64,000 nt of DNA. It comes from Ophiodon elongatus (lineage: Eukaryota; Chordata; Actinopteri; Perciformes; Hexagrammidae). This document shows positions 33,763 through 47,503 of this stretch, one piece after another. The position numbers and the translations under genes were made by a program. Each line of letters begins with the position of its first letter. The stretch's first letter is position 1. The DNA lies in assembly GCA_016806645.1 (NCBI GenBank), contig JACSYO010002159.1:2237001-2301000 (forward strand), written 5' to 3'. Below the pieces are notes generated by a model, which did not search any database, was not told the origin of the DNA, and saw nothing but the letters and a program-made list of their open reading frames with translations.

Positions 33763-36058
33763 ACTATTCTGTTCCTCTCCCTTTAGAATCTGTTCCAATG
33801 AGTGACACTATTAATCCACTTTTGTCCACACACTACCCCTCCTCTCTTCCACTTCACTGCGTTTTATCCTCATTTTCACTTAACTGACATTTCTACTGTA
33901 ACAATGTCCTATTGAAAAAAAAAAAAAATGTAAGTACCCTGCATAAGCCTGCCTTCGTGCGTGAGTCTAACATTCAGCCTTGATGATTTCTAAAAAAAAA
34001 AAAGAAAGAAGAAAAAGTCTGTTTCCAGTGCAGTTAACTTGATTTTGAGATGTTCAATCTAGTTCACATATTGTGTATAGCAACCAATGTCAGCAATATT
34101 TACACTATTCAATATTTCTTTGCCTTATACTGATTTACAGTGAAATGTGTGTCTCTTTGAAGGACGTGTGCCGCGGCAAAACCGCATTACTTAGCCACCC
34201 GGCACACACATGCGGAGACTCACACAGTCAATCCTCTTCCAGCCTTTTCTCCTGTGATCATGTCACACCAGTCACTAACCAATATTCACACACCCTGCTG
34301 AAAACAGTGCCTCAGTTAAAATTTACAACCCCATGCATCTTAAGCTTGTATGTTTATTGCCTGAAATGGCAGGATGAAATCAAATTCATTACAAGGCCCT
34401 ACATCATTCTGAGCTGCCTGCCAAGGGCTTTATGTTCACGCTGCAGCCAGCTCAGCTTTCCATGGAAATCTTGAGCAGGAAATATCATACGGTGTGTGTG
34501 TGTTTGTTTAGCATGTTCATTTTTAGGCCTCCATGTAATACAAGTGTCAGGCGAAGACTGTTAGCAGGGATTTGTATGTATATATATTTTCAGCCTGGGA
34601 CTCTCTCTGTGGTACCCAGGCTCATTAAAACATATTGCTTTTCTTGCCTCTTTCCCATTTTGGATCTAGACCTGGAGCAGCAGCGGCAGCAACCAGACCC
34701 GCTCTGATACCGGCTGAATGTGTAGCACAATATGAGTTATGAGATGCAGTACAGTTTGGGATTAAATTCGCTGCGTTATCTTTTTTTTACACGATGCAGG
34801 CTTGGTCTCGCCTGTGATGAGGAGCTCTCGCTACAAGACGTCCAGGGAGAAAAAAATCTGTGTGTATCGAGTTCTCTCTTTCTCTTCCTCATCCCTCCCT
34901 GTCTCAGTCCATATCGCTCCTCATTCAAGGCTTTCACCCCTCTCTCCCTCAAACCGACACCTCCACTCCTTCCCCCTCTCCTCCTTCTATGCTCTGTATC
35001 ATCTCTCCGTCCTTCCTTCACTCTCTGCGCCAGTACTCTAGATTTTCACACTGAACTTTGAAGAATGGAATTAGGGCTCCAGACAGATTTACAAAAAAAA
35101 AAAACTCATCATCACTTCCTCAACCCTCCATCTTTCTCGACTCCATCTCTCCTGCTGTTGCAATCCTCCTTCTGCCTTCCCATCTTTCTCTTCTCACCGT
35201 ACACCTTTCTTATACTTTTTACCTCTACTCACACTCTTTGCCTCCTCTGTCAGCCCCCCCACCCCCCTTCCATTTTTTAGACCTCCCTTCCTCCTCCCTC
35301 CCCACTGTAATAAGACTGACAAGATAAGAGATTGCATTTCTCCGCTCAGCAGTCCAAGCTTGAAGAGGGTGTCATGTTTAAGGAGGGGAGTACCTGACAT
35401 TGCACATCAAACCTTTGTAACATTTCAATGGGTTTCCCCATTTCTCCCCACCACATCTTGTCAGACATCAACCTATTATTGACAGATTGTGGATTAGAGG
35501 TGGAAGGGGAACCCAGGGCTTTCAGCAGATTGCTGCTATCTGTGTTTGCTGCTATCTACAGTACGGAGCGCTGTGGGACAAACGCTTGAGGAGGCAATAG
35601 GATTTTCTTTGCTTGAATGAGTGTGTATAAGCGATGTCAGGTTGTTGTACAGTGCGAACTCAACAATAGGTACACGCTTGGAGGTGGGGCTGAAGGGGAA
35701 AACAATAAGGGGTGGAAGGATGGAAAGCATCAGAGCAGCAACAAATGAAGAAAAAAAACTGATGCAGAAAATGTAGAAAGGAAACAATGTCTGATGGAAA
35801 AAAGGGATGAATAAAATACTGGCAGAACAGGCTTCTTTCCAAAATATCAATTTAAAGTGAACTGATGAACAGATGAAACATTTACGATGATAAGACAATG
35901 TCGAGTCAAGTTTCATTTACTCACATGTTCTTGAGCTTTCAACCATAGCGCCTCTTGTGCAATAACTTGTCGCCAGGGGGGATAACAAATGATAATGATG
36001 AGACACGAGACTGGCTGTGAATATAAGTTAGAAAATGAAGGCTATAGATAATGTTAGG
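33763..36058. other. No gene recognised; CT-rich strand
   Basis: Strong pyrimidine bias on the plus strand at 34865-35035 and 35110-35310 makes long S/P/L-rich frames that are compositional. A-runs lie at 33917 and 33993. A pyrimidine tract plus AG at 34669 is followed by 12 codons to a stop, too little to call a terminal exon. Confidence 0.55.
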
Positions 36059-36965
36059 AGTGTGGATGGGTATCGTTAGGATTTTTTGCGATACTAGTAC
36101 TCCTATTAATACTGCTCATCGGTCTGGTTCGGTGCCCTATCGATACTCTTATCGGTTCTTTTTGATTATTTTGTGAGGAAAAATAATAACCTGTCTTTCT
36201 TGATCAGCAACAGCAGCAATGTTTAACTTACTCAATATTGTAGACAAAACTATTTCATTTCCAGCAACAAATGTAAATAAATATATAAATATATAAAATA
36301 ATTCATATTAAAACTATGTATTAAACAACTCAATATACACTGATAGGCTTATTAGTTGTTAGCTAGATCCCTTCGACTCCACTGTTGAGAAAGGTTGCAT
36401 GTCACAATAAACTATATAATAAACTGGGTAACAGCCCTATGACACTCCTGTGTCATCTTCCCTGTAGCTGCTTGCGTGAAGGGACCTAGGCTGGGGACCG
36501 ACGAGTTCCAAAATCCTTAACATACAGTCGCAGCTAAATAATTAGCTAAGTGATTAGCTTTCATTTATTAGCCCATTCTTATTATCAAACTCCATATGGC
36601 ATCTCTAATGTTACCTGCAGTGGACGAGGATGGACGGCTGCTCGCCAAACAGTAGAAAACTGTACATTTCTGCAGATTCATTTTACTCCTGTTCGCCAAA
36701 TGTTTTGATAAATTACTGGTTTTATTGCATTTTAGACAATGAGAGTTAACAGCATCTACTGGAGTGAAATATAACCACACTTTGGATCTTTTTCTTCTCT
36801 CTGCCGGAGCCAGGGAGAGGAGGTTTGCAACGCTGTCTTTTTTTCCACAGAGATTTCATTCCATAACTTCTAAAGTACCAAAAACCGCCGTTAACTCGGG
36901 ACCTTTTTACTACTGTATAATCGGTTCCATTTTAAAACTGAGTTTCGGGGAGCATCCTTAGTTAG
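36059..36965. mobile_element. Degraded hAT-type element (GGATGGGTATCG end)
   Basis: The left end reads gtggatgggtatcgttagg and is followed by cgatactagtact and gcccatcggt-like TATCG-rich DNA. The core includes ctatgacactcctgtgtcat and catacagtcgcagctaaat. I recognise this layout from fish non-autonomous elements whose ends read TAGGGATGGGTATCG. The right end is not clear; 36945-36962 (gggagcatccttag) is a candidate. No target duplication was found. Confidence 0.5.
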
Positions 36966-39900
36966 GAGTTCGAGAAAATGTAACCCAGTTAGCTTGGCTA
37001 AACATTTTATTATATAGTATGGCAAACAAGTAACTTTCACACATTGACTGTACTTGGTGCACTACTGTTCCCTTTCTTCAGGCAGAGGGTCCAGAGTACG
37101 CTCTGCCACTCTGAGAGTGTGGCGCCTTGAATAACCGAACGATACATTCCAACAGCGCTCCAAATTTATGAAAGGTTTGTGCGCAGAGTGCGCTCTGTTG
37201 CTTGGAATGTGACTATTAACGAACGTACCTCATATCCCACGGTCCTCATCAGCAGATTGAGTTTGGTCAGTTGCCATGGAAATGTAGATGTTCAAACTTT
37301 ACATGATTCTGAGCACCAGGGACTCCAGGACTCCATGTTGGCTTAAAAGTTGAGCTGGGTATTTCAGTTTTTGGTGGATAAAGTATTTATAATACTGATG
37401 TTCGTTTTGAGTATTGATGTTAGTCGGATTGATACCAAAGAAATAGATCTGTCTTATGTCGACTGCTTTCCTGCAGCAATGACCACACTGTGGGAAAATG
37501 ATTCGGCAGTAATTAGAATTATTGCCAGTGGTAGTCAAATATATGCTGAAGAAACTTATAATTGACTACATTATTTTCACAACTGACATATTTCTTTTGG
37601 GTGTATTTAAATTTAAATCTGTTTTACTGGTAGTGTCCCAGATGATATGCATACTATTTACAGAGAGATATTGGTTAAAGTGTTCATTTTATGTTGGTCT
37701 ATAATGGATACATAAACAATACAAAGAAAGTTGATGTTTTTTTGTGACCAGATCGAAAACCTAGTTCTTCATTTTTGCTCTAAACAAGCAAAGTCCACTT
37801 ACTTTGTCCTACTTAACTAATATAATTTTTAGGAGATGGAGAGACCTCTTTTCCCTTAATGACATTCGTTTTAAGAGTAAGTACTTAAATTAAATTGACT
37901 AATTTAACAAAAAAGTCTTTGATTTTCCAAAGATGAGTACAGGACATAAAGGCATCATATAGAGGAATATCTGTGACTCTGTAGTGTATATGTGCAGAAT
38001 TAGCATACTGTCTTTAGCTGTAAATGTGTGTGATATTTGTTAATTCAGTTTACTTTGTACATTTAAATTTTTCTTTAATTAAAATAATATATATATATAT
38101 ATAACAAGTAAGGTAGTTTAACTTAAGCTGTCTTTTTCTTTCTTTTTTCACTTAGTTCAGATTCCCCCAGATGGCCTGTGTGTATCAATATTACATTTGC
38201 CTCAACTGCAACTTTAAGGACAAGCTATGCAGCTTGTTTCTACTTCCATTTCACCACAGCCACTGCTACATTCATACTGTAGGGAGCTCGTGACGACTGA
38301 GATTGTGACAAATGTAATGCCCGGTGCCCACATGTGTTCTTGCTCTTTACTCGCTTTCAGTCTATCCTCGGAACCAATTTTCCTCACTTCATTTCTTTCT
38401 TTTGTTGACGTCCTCTTCATCCACTAGTTTCTCCCTGTATCGCCTTAATTTATCCTTTTTCTTTGCTTGCCTCCTGGTTTCATATTCCCTTTCCTTTTCT
38501 ACCTTCTATCCATCTCCTGTCCCCACTTACCTCCACACCTTCCTCTCTCCTTTAGACCACTCACAATATGTCCCCCACTCTGCACCCCACTCTCGCTGTT
38601 TACCAAGCATCCACTCTGTCATCTGCACTGAGACTGATGCTGCGCGGGCACCATCCCTCTCCACAGTGTCACCACTCCGCCTTCAAAATTCAATCATTTA
38701 GTGAAACTGCAGTCATGCACCATATCTCATCTCCACTATTCTGGCTCTGACTGAGAGGGACCATTGGCATGGCCTACTGATGCCCTGCCTAGATATTAAA
38801 CAGTTTGGACACTTGAAGCATTTCAACTCTGATGTGTTTTGATAGGTTTCACTGGTCTCTTCGGGATGATAGTCACAGAGCTATTTTTGAAAGTTGTGGG
38901 GGTCGGGTTTCTGCTGAGTCAAACTCGAGCCAAACCGAGCTGGGCTGTGACACCTGAGATTGGATGTTTATTACTTCCTGAGCTGCTTAAATGTATAACA
39001 ATGTGAAATGATCACCCTTTATATATGTTTAAAATGGATTTGGCCAATGGTAGGTTTATGTAAGACAGAGATGCAAAGTTTAAAATTGACTGTGAGGGCA
39101 CGTCATGGCGCATCTTGGTCATGTCATCTGGCACACTGTCATAGAACACCATTAATTTCATGTAAATTATTTGCTTCATATTCAGCAGAAAGATTGCCAA
39201 AACTGTCGTCTAGGTTGTTAACCAGCAAAACAATAATTGGATGGGAAATGTCCATCCTGTCTATCCATATTCACTCACTGATTCCAAGTTGTCAAAGAGT
39301 TTAATAAGGTAAAGACTCTTTCAAATTAATACATTTCTTTCATTGATTTAAATTTCCCTTATATTCCTCCTGTGATGCTAAAATGCACGTTCCGCTAATG
39401 GCGATCAGTTATTTTCTTTGCCCCACTTTGATTCTCAACATGTTTTCAACCCACCTGCCCACTATGGTTCTCTCATTTCCTTCCCTTACTTTTTAACCTC
39501 TGCTTCTTTTATTCTGTCCGGGGCACAGGCCAGGGTTGCACTTGCCCTTTCAGTGTGAGGTTTCTATGCGAGGACAAACTTTCAGGTCCCTGGGCTCTGT
39601 GATCGGATACTGGCTCGCAGAGAGATCAAGTGAGCCAGTCCGCAAGTGAGGTGAGGTCTCCTGGCTAACATTGTGAAAGGATGTGTGTAAGTGTTGAGAG
39701 CAATCTGGGCACAATTTGGATAAACTGGTTGTTTCATCGACAAAGCCATACACCACAGTTCAAACCAAAATCACCTGCCTCAACCATTCCAGATGGACTC
39801 TTTTCATTCTGAGATCTCTCTCTGTTTCTCTCCCTTCGGCTCTCAGTGTCTCATTCCAGATATCTCAGATTTGGATCTTTGTCTTTAAGGAGTCTCTCTT

Positions 39901-42242
39901 GTCCTTGCCTTCTAGAATAACACACAGAAGCACTTTCTGATCTGACGCCCCTATCAGTAACATCATTTGCTAATGTTACCCCTTCCTGTACAGATTGTAA
40001 AGCCCTTTTGAGTGACATTTCCCTCAGGAACTACAGGTCCTTATACAGAACACTACTTTTTCTCATTTACAGTGTCAATAGAATGCAGCTGCTACTGGCT
40101 GTCGGTCTTCTGTTGTAAAATATAAAGTTAAAAGTAACAAAAGATGCTCTTGAACTCATTGCACATGTAATTTGGATCGGATCCCAGATAGGAACATGAC
40201 TGTCCTCACCAGAAAGGACTGGAGGGTGGTTGGCTTGGTGCCCAAAGTGTGGCAATTTGACACTTGAGACTGCAGTTTGTTTAACAACTTCTGCCAACAT
40301 GAGTTTAATTTAACCTAAGAGGATGCTTTTATTCCTACATATCTGACCTGTATCCTAATCATGGATCAGAAAATGCCATATGAGCCAAATATAAAAAAGA
40401 TATGCCTGTTCTGTTTTTAGGTATGATGACTTTGTGATAACCGCACAGTGTTGAAGATGGACACTTCAGTTGATGCAAACTTCACTATAAAAAGACCTCT
40501 GTAAATATACTGTAACTTAAGCCTACCCCTGAGGCAGACATTGCTTCTTACAAGCTCCTTCCTTGTTCTCTCATCTCATCCACACCTTTTCTTTAATACA
40601 TCCGTCTACCCTGCAGTATATCTGCAGAGCCAGAAGTAACAGTGAAGGCAAAGGTGCTAATATAAGGAGGCAGAGCAACACTTTAAACCTGTTCTCCTTC
40701 TCACATGGATGAATTCTGTGTGAAGATATTGCCACCGTCATCATCATCTTCAGATCTTTTATTGCAGCTAACTATAAACGTTGTTTTGCCCTCATCATTA
40801 AGGTCATATTCCCAGAAACATTTCTAAGCGATCACATTAAATTAGTCCTTAATATTGTAATGATTAGTAGTCATTGACCCACATTGAATTTTAAGACTGA
40901 ATAAATCTTTGGGTGAAATTAAGTGGAATTATATTTTTTATCATCCTGAAATACCCAGACCAGCTTTGTCCTTTTAAAGTCAAAGCGTATAGGTCTGGGA
41001 CTCAAGGAATCACTGCTGAGCCTTCTCGAGGTGTCGTGGGTCTAATTCAGCAACACATCTGTGAAGCGAATTGCCAACTTGATAATATCCCGGCATGCAA
41101 GAGCTTTAGTGTGTGTGGCTGGCACACTCAACACTGTAACATTCAGATAAGGTGTCTGGTGAATGGTGCTGCCTGTGTGGTGGTCCTGTGGATTTACTAC
41201 TTGTTTTTGCCTGATGTCCTCTACTCACCAGTTAGTCCATCATTCCTTGGGCATCTGAACTGGGATTGAATGTCCTTGGATGATTGCACAAAGGATTACG
41301 ACATTAAATCCTGTGTATCCTATATATTTTGGCTTTTCTCTCTTGTCCTTCCTCAAATGAAGGACATAGTGTTTATTTTTAGATAATTTTCTTCATAATC
41401 ATAATTTCCTAAGGGCAGCTCTAGTGTTTTAATGTACAGTTCTTAGACAAGCTAAATAAGCTCCTAAAAAGTTTTGGATTGGCTGGGTATCCAGGAGCTG
41501 CTCAAAAGTCAGACTTGGCTGTGTCTTTTACGACACTTTCAACAATACAGAGGAAAATATGCAGGCGCCCATATCCAGAATGATTTACATCATGGGGAGC
41601 AGTTCAACAACAGAGGAGCATCCGTTTGGATTCAGGCATTCAAATGCAAGCAGGCAGTATAAAGGGGGTTGTGAGGGCAACAACAGTTAAATAGCAGAAG
41701 GATGAGGTGGTAAGAAAAATATGCCAGCATCGGCCAGAAGTATGCATTCAAAAATGTGTAATTTACTAACTTTATGTTCATAAATTATTCTATCTTTGCA
41801 GTCATATTAAATCTATTTAATATGTCTAAAATACAAAATCATAACCCTTATTGTGCATGATTTCTTCATGCAACAGTTTTCAACATCATTCAATCTGTAA
41901 AAACAATTAAAGTAGAAAATACTTTTAGAATCAGATAAAAAAGTAGTTGAAATCCCCCCTCCTGTCCTTCCTCCTCTTCGTCATTCATTTTTCATTTTAT
42001 TCACATTTTATATTCCTGCGAATGTCTTCTTTTTTTCTCCCATTTCTCGATCCTCCAGGCCGTCTACCCCACTCCGAGGGGGTAATATGTGTCACTGAGG
42101 CAATGCCTATGAGCACAGTCAGAATCGGAGACAGATAAGAAGGAACACTGTGGTATGAGCCAGGTGTCAAGAGTGAGCTGTGATTGCCAGGTTCAAAAAT
42201 AGCCTGAAACCACAATACATGCGGTGCATGTATGGCGTGATG
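36966..42242. other. No gene recognised (5.3 kb)
   Basis: Mostly unique DNA. At 37089-37190 a CpG-containing patch has the inverted pair agagtacgctctg / cagagtgcgctctg, which looks like part of an unknown repeat. (AT)n lies at 38086-38102 and CT-rich DNA at 38395-38560. Frames of 98-125 codons show no domain or splice-bounded structure. Confidence 0.5.
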
Positions 42243-42265
42243 ACACATGCACACGCACACGCACA

Positions 42266-42314
<49 letters not shown>

Positions 42315-42339
42315 ATATACACACACACACACACACACA
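42243..42339. repeat. (CA)n microsatellite with CACACG start
   Basis: CACACG units, long pure CA, then a tacacatata interruption and a second CA block. It ends 24 bp before the DIRS-like inverted repeat. Confidence 0.96.
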
Positions 42340-42362
42340 ATATGGTAATGTCTTTGATAGAA

Positions 42363-43338
42363 AAGGTTATGATATTGTAACCCCAGATCTAAGAGGACAG
42401 GTGAAGCCCTCTAATGGACTCTAGGGGTTTTACACTCCTCCAAACATGAGCAGACGTTTGCCATCTGAACATCTGGATGGATGCAGTCGGCCTATCAGGA
42501 TGTGCCTACCCGAATACGTGTGAATCCCAGAGTGTTTAAGGCAGCGCACATCGCTGCTCAACATCCTATAATCTCTTCAGAGAGCGGCGTAGGAGCGGCA
42601 GGACCCTCTTAGTAGAGGGCTATGCCTGTACTTATAGAACCAGGGTTACAATATCATAACCTTCGTTCTAACTCACACAGGCTCCTCCCTCTACTGGAGC
42701 CCGATGAATGCCTACCTTGTTACGACATACCTTCGACCCAACCACACTGATCCTGCCCGTCTTAAGGTCTCTTTCCACCAGCCTCTAGGCTTGTTAGATG
42801 CACTCACAAAGCCATCGCACTAAGTGTTTCTTGTATAGGGCATTACTGGCCAGACTATCCAAAGTCTGTGGGGATGTGCAGTCAACATAACATGCCAAAG
42901 CAAGAACTGGGTAAAGCAGATTTAACTTCCCTGTCCCTCTCATGAGGTGTAAGACAAAAAAGCATTCGGCTGTATAACCCTCAGCCTGAAAGAACTCCTT
43001 AACTTCTTGGGAACAAAGGAGGGTATTGGTCTAAGTGTAACGCTGCTACAGTCGGCACGAAGCAGACTGGTGGCTGCTGAGCGTCGCTCTCTGCACGGCC
43101 CCTGCTGAGGAACTCGAAACAGGCATTGTGAAGCTCTGTCCCAGCAATGAGGGTTCGCTGAAGAGAAAAGGATGTTGAGCAGCGACGTGTTCTGCCTTAT
43201 ATACTGTGTGGGTTGCACGTATTCTGGTATACATGTCCTGATTGGACGACTATGCTTTTCAGTGGGCGAACGCGTGCTCCCGATTGGAGGAGAGAATTAC
43301 CCATAGAGGCCAGTAGAGGGTGGAGCCTGTGTGAGTTA
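42363..43338. mobile_element. DIRS-like terminal structure with two adjacent inverted-repeat pairs
   Basis: Pair A: 42363-42383 (aaggttatgatattg...) and 42643-42663 are perfect 21-bp inverted copies. Pair B starts only 5 bp later: 42669-42697 (taactcacacaggctcc...) and 43310-43338 are inverted with 28 of 29 bases matching. The A interval (about 300 bp) contains cgcacatcgctgctcaacatcc. The B interval (about 670 bp) contains ttaaggtctctttccacc and an inverted variant of the same phrase, ggatgttgagcagcgacg, at 43169-43186. I recognise these phrases from terminal regions of fish DIRS-type retrotransposons. No recombinase or RT frame is inside, so this is an isolated terminal piece. The alternative is two abutting foldback DNA elements. 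Confidence 0.6.
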
Positions 43339-43796
43339 AAACACAGGAGTGCCCTCTGTATCCAGCTGGCTGTAACAGATGGCTTTAAATGAGATGTCTT
43401 GCTCTGTATGTTTGTAGCATGTTTCCTATCTGCTGGTCTCTTTTCACTCACCTTAGTGTGTATTCGCTGCAGACGTGTCACCTTCAACATGGCTCATGCT
43501 GAGATGTTTAAAGTAGAGGCAAAGAAAAGATCTGTGGGTGAGGTTTCGGTGTTAAAGGTCAAAAGATTACGGCACACAAGGGTCACAGAGTGACAGGTCA
43601 GATTATGTTATATACGACACACACAAACCCACCATTCTGAGAGTATGTGCTTGTACGATTTAGAAAAGAGACATGCATTCTGTTTCTGTCCAAAGTGACT
43701 GAAATCTTTAGTAAGAGTATTTAGTGTGAGGCTCAGCATGAGTGTACTTGAACATCAATCTTATTTCTGAAAAGACTTTACCAGTGACACTGTTCA

Positions 43797-43798
<2 letters not shown>
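43339..43798. other. No gene recognised
   Basis: Unique spacer; a 64-codon plus frame (43399-43593) has no recognised motif. Confidence 0.6.

Positions 43799-43877
<79 letters not shown>
43799..43877. repeat. (TG)39 microsatellite
   Basis: 79 bp of perfect TG. Confidence 0.98.
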
Positions 43878-43878
<1 letters not shown>

Positions 43879-43968
43879 GGCAGGCCGAGCACGTTAGTAG
43901 GTAAACAAACCAAGGGAGACTCAGGTCTCTCCTTTGTCGTAAATCAGATTGAAAGTGCTTAGTCACTG

Positions 43969-44009
43969 ACACACGCACATGCACACGCACACGCACACAC
44001 ACACACACA
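43969..44009. repeat. (CACACG)/(CA)n microsatellite
   Basis: About four CACACG-like units, then CA. It is the opposite dinucleotide strand from the TG array about 90 bp away. Confidence 0.92.
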
Positions 44010-46506
44010 GCTGCTCAGGTGGCAACAAGCTGTTTGTGGACCCAAATCATCAATGATTGGATGAAGTATTACCTTTTTTAAATCACATGTGTGTGTTGGA
44101 TGTTTGCAGGGGTGTGTTTGAAGTTGTATATTTGTGATAGTTAAGCGAAAAAAATATTCTATGAGAATTGTGTATTAGTGCAAACAAATATATATAAAAA
44201 TGAACACCGAAAATTTGTATCTCACTCAGTATCACACAGTATCTCACACAACTTGTGTCATCTTTTATGAATCTCCTCACCTCACTAGTCTACATGATGC
44301 ATAGAGAAATATGGCCAGTGACTGTACCGCTGTTATCAAGGTCCTTGTCATCTTTTACTTTTTATTATTTACTTTTCTTTCTAGCTTGGAAAAACTTTTG
44401 AACTGAATGATCAGTTGGCCCTGGACTAACTTTTTTTGAGGGCACATTTGTACACTCACACAAAACACAGAGTTAAGCTAGCACAACCACAAAGGTTTGT
44501 ATAAGCTCTGCTTTATACCTGCTGAAAAACTTTGATCAAATCAATGATGAAACACAACGGCAAGATTTGAACTGAAGGGGTGGAAGGTAAGATACGGAGG
44601 GTGGGGAGGGAATAAAAAGGGCAAGAAAAGATGAAGAGAAGAGCAGATGGCAATGAACCTGGTAACAGGTGAAAATGTATGAATAGTAAAGAAAAAAAAG
44701 AACATTTTATAGCTTGGTAGCATACTTGGTACCACGCCAAAAGATCTCCATTTTAGACTAGCATTTTCTTTTTAAATATATTGGTAGCAGTTCTCAGATG
44801 ACTATAGACAATCCCACTGTCAATACAAGGTCTTAAAACACATACAACTTTGATGCACTATACTTTAATTGCAAATGTGGAAGCTTTCAGAAACAAGCCC
44901 TATAAGTGCGAAGGCAAAATAAGTACTTGTAGTTGTTTGCTGATGTGGAGCTGTCCATGGTGCTGATCTGCTTCACTAGAGTTATCTTTAGCACAATATT
45001 TCTGAGATCAGAACACTCGGCACCATCTGATGCACAAAGGCAGATGCTACAAGTTAGACATTGAAGTCTGCGATGTGCAGATGAGGAAAATTCTGCAACA
45101 CGGAGCTGTACCTCTTTACCTTTAGGGTAGCTAAGGGAAACACAGTTACAAAGTTCAACGAGAGTTCAAACAGGTTTGACTTGTTGTTACAAAAACGAAC
45201 TCCATGTCGTTTCTTCAGGGAGTTCACAGAAGCGCGATGCTGTTAAAATCTCAGTTCTACGATCTTTTCAGCGGCAATCTCACCTCTTTACTCTGAGGAA
45301 CTGTGCCCTAATAGAGTCAGGAGAAGACTGTGGCAGCATTGCTTCCCAGAAATCTGTATTTATGTATTTGTTTGAGTGAAGGAGTTTCTCTTCATGCATG
45401 CGATTATGTGTGTACACTTTCTCTCCTCCACAATTCTGCTCGGTGTTGCCGCTGTGAAAATGATATCCCCTCTTCCCATTCAGCCATGCCCAGTTAAATT
45501 AAGGGGTAGGCAACTAGTTATCATCTGTTTGCATGACTGAATGTCACAAATAGTGCCAACAGGCTGTCACTCAGCCCCGAAGCTTTGAGTTTGCCACTGA
45601 GGCCTCTGCAACTCGCAGCTCACCCATCATTTGTTGCGATGATGAATAGATGGTATGGGGAATGTTCAAGAGGAACAGTGCAGTCGTGAACATGGCGTAG
45701 GAGGGAAAGCCGAGGGCGGGAGAGGCTAAAAGAGGGGAGGAAAGGTATGTGTAGAGCAAGAGCATGAATGAGAGTAAATGAGAGCATCCAGTCAGATAAC
45801 AAAAGACTATGAATAATGGTTGAGAGACAAGTGAAGGGACAAATAAGCCCAGCAAGAGGTAAAACAGTTAATTATTTGTTTAAAGTTGAGAGCGAGCATT
45901 GAGATGAAAAGCAATAACTTTGAGAGTGGTTTATGTTTGATGAAAAGATGCTTTAGCCTTTTCTGTCTTGCAGCTATGCGTCAATCAAAACAATGTGTCA
46001 TTAATCCCGCCCACATGAGCACATCATCTGTATGACACATGTCTTGTGTCTTGTGTAGGTGAAGGTGAAACAGTTAGTGAAGAACAGAAAACCCTTTGAT
46101 GTGTTATCTCTCTCTGTCTGTGGAAATGTGTAAAAAAGGAAAAGTCGACCTATAGCGAACATAAATGTATGGGGAGGTAGGGAGAAGGAATGCGAAGAGG
46201 TGGTGAGAGAGGCTTCGGGGAAGAAGGAAGAGCAACTAAAGGGGAAGGAGACAAAGGAGAGCAGTTACAAGAAAGAAGCAAGAAATGTAGTTGTTTAGTA
46301 ATGAGAGAAGCCTTCCCACAGGGAAACAAGCACACATACGCTCACAAACAGCAGAGTATAAACACACATTCAGATGTACCTTTTCATAATGGGGAAAAAA
46401 ACTTGTTAACCACACACTGCCTCAATACAGACAATCTGTAACACACATTACCTCTGCGTGAGTGGTTGAAATTTTCTGAAAATGTGCGAAAGCAAGGACG
46501 AATGGC
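44010..46506. other. No gene recognised
   Basis: Unique DNA with purine-biased segments (44560-44700, 45650-45850, 46170-46290) that create compositional frames on the minus strand. No domains seen. Confidence 0.55.
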
Positions 46507-46516
46507 GTGTGTCTGT

Positions 46517-46554
<38 letters not shown>

Positions 46555-46619
46555 ATGCGTGCGTGCGTGCGTGCATGCGTGTGTGCGTCTATATGTGTAT
46601 GTCTGTGCGCATGTGTACA
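46507..46619. repeat. Compound (TG)/(TCTG)/(GCGT) repeat
   Basis: TCTG-interrupted TG, a pure GT block, then tgcg tetranucleotides and a decaying tail. Confidence 0.95.
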
Positions 46620-46707
46620 CCCTTAAAAGTAGATTTAAGATGTATCGCTGTAACAGGAAATCTCTGTCCTGGGAAATATTTTCAATAGAGCTCTGTTGTA
46701 TTGTCAG

Positions 46708-46750
46708 TTGTGTGTGTGTGTGTGTCTGTGTGTCTGTGTGTCTGTGTGTG
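46708..46750. repeat. (TG)n with TCTG units
   Basis: Pure TG followed by three TCTGTGTG units. Confidence 0.95.
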
Positions 46751-46937
46751 TTTATGTTTACTTTGTAGGGCCAGAGCGACTAATTACAAACCCTCCATGA
46801 AACTGTTTCGAGAGTTCAGGATGAAGCAAACTTTTTAGACTCTCCCAAATATGTCTGTTCATATAGCTACATATGTTTGGGATCCTAGGTGTATAAACAA
46901 GTCATATACAAACTGTGTATGAGTGTTTATGTTTGTT

Positions 46938-46940
<3 letters not shown>

Positions 46941-46974
<34 letters not shown>

Positions 46975-46984
46975 GCGTGTGCAT
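46941..46984. repeat. (TG)n microsatellite
   Basis: TG run ending in GCGTGT units, preceded by TTTG repeats. Confidence 0.95.
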
Positions 46985-47318
46985 GCTATGGCCTTCATCG
47001 CTCACTTTCGCATTCCCTTTTTCTTTTAATTTCTTTTTGTATTTTCTCTCTCAGACGAAGCTTCTTTCTCTCTCTATTTGCTGAGATATATTTTGGTGTT
47101 GTACTTGTTGATGTCTTGGCTCTGTTAAATTAGTCTATTCAAAATATTCTCAGATCTCTTTACATGGCCAACCTGTACTCCCTTTCAGTCTTAATTTAGC
47201 AAGAAATTATCAATTTATTGAATAACAGTCTGCATGAAGAACTATATCATTAGCTAATTACAATTAAACGGATGCTATATTGGTACGGGCTGCATACGCT
47301 ACAATATTTGAATCCTTG

Positions 47319-47322
47319 GTGT

Positions 47323-47358
<36 letters not shown>
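47319..47358. repeat. (GT)n microsatellite
   Basis: 40 bp with one TATG interruption. Confidence 0.95.
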
Positions 47359-47360
<2 letters not shown>

Positions 47361-47482
47361 AAATTGACTTGGCTTCACAGGTTAGTTGGCAAGCTAGTTA
47401 CCCTTATGAAGCTGTAATTTTAAACTCATAATTATGGTGGAATATAGAGACGGGGCAGGGACAAGACAAAACTAAGACATTA

Positions 47483-47503
47483 TGTGTGTGTGTGTGTGTG
47501 TGT
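47483..47503. repeat. Short (TG)n microsatellite
   Basis: 21 bp of TG. Confidence 0.93.

Noticed and set aside
34073..34474. 133-codon plus-strand frame with Cys/Ser-rich segment after an AG
   Set aside because: No donor site or domain; composition matches surrounding CT-rich DNA.
34670..34707. Possible terminal exon after a pyrimidine tract (DLEQQRQQPDPL then stop)
   Set aside because: Only 12 codons, no partner exon and no convincing poly-A signal close by.
42717..42731. taccttgttacgac, identical to the antisense 3' end of small-subunit rRNA
   Set aside because: The identity stops after 14 bases and neighbouring rRNA sequence is absent; it lies inside the DIRS-like structure and is taken as chance.
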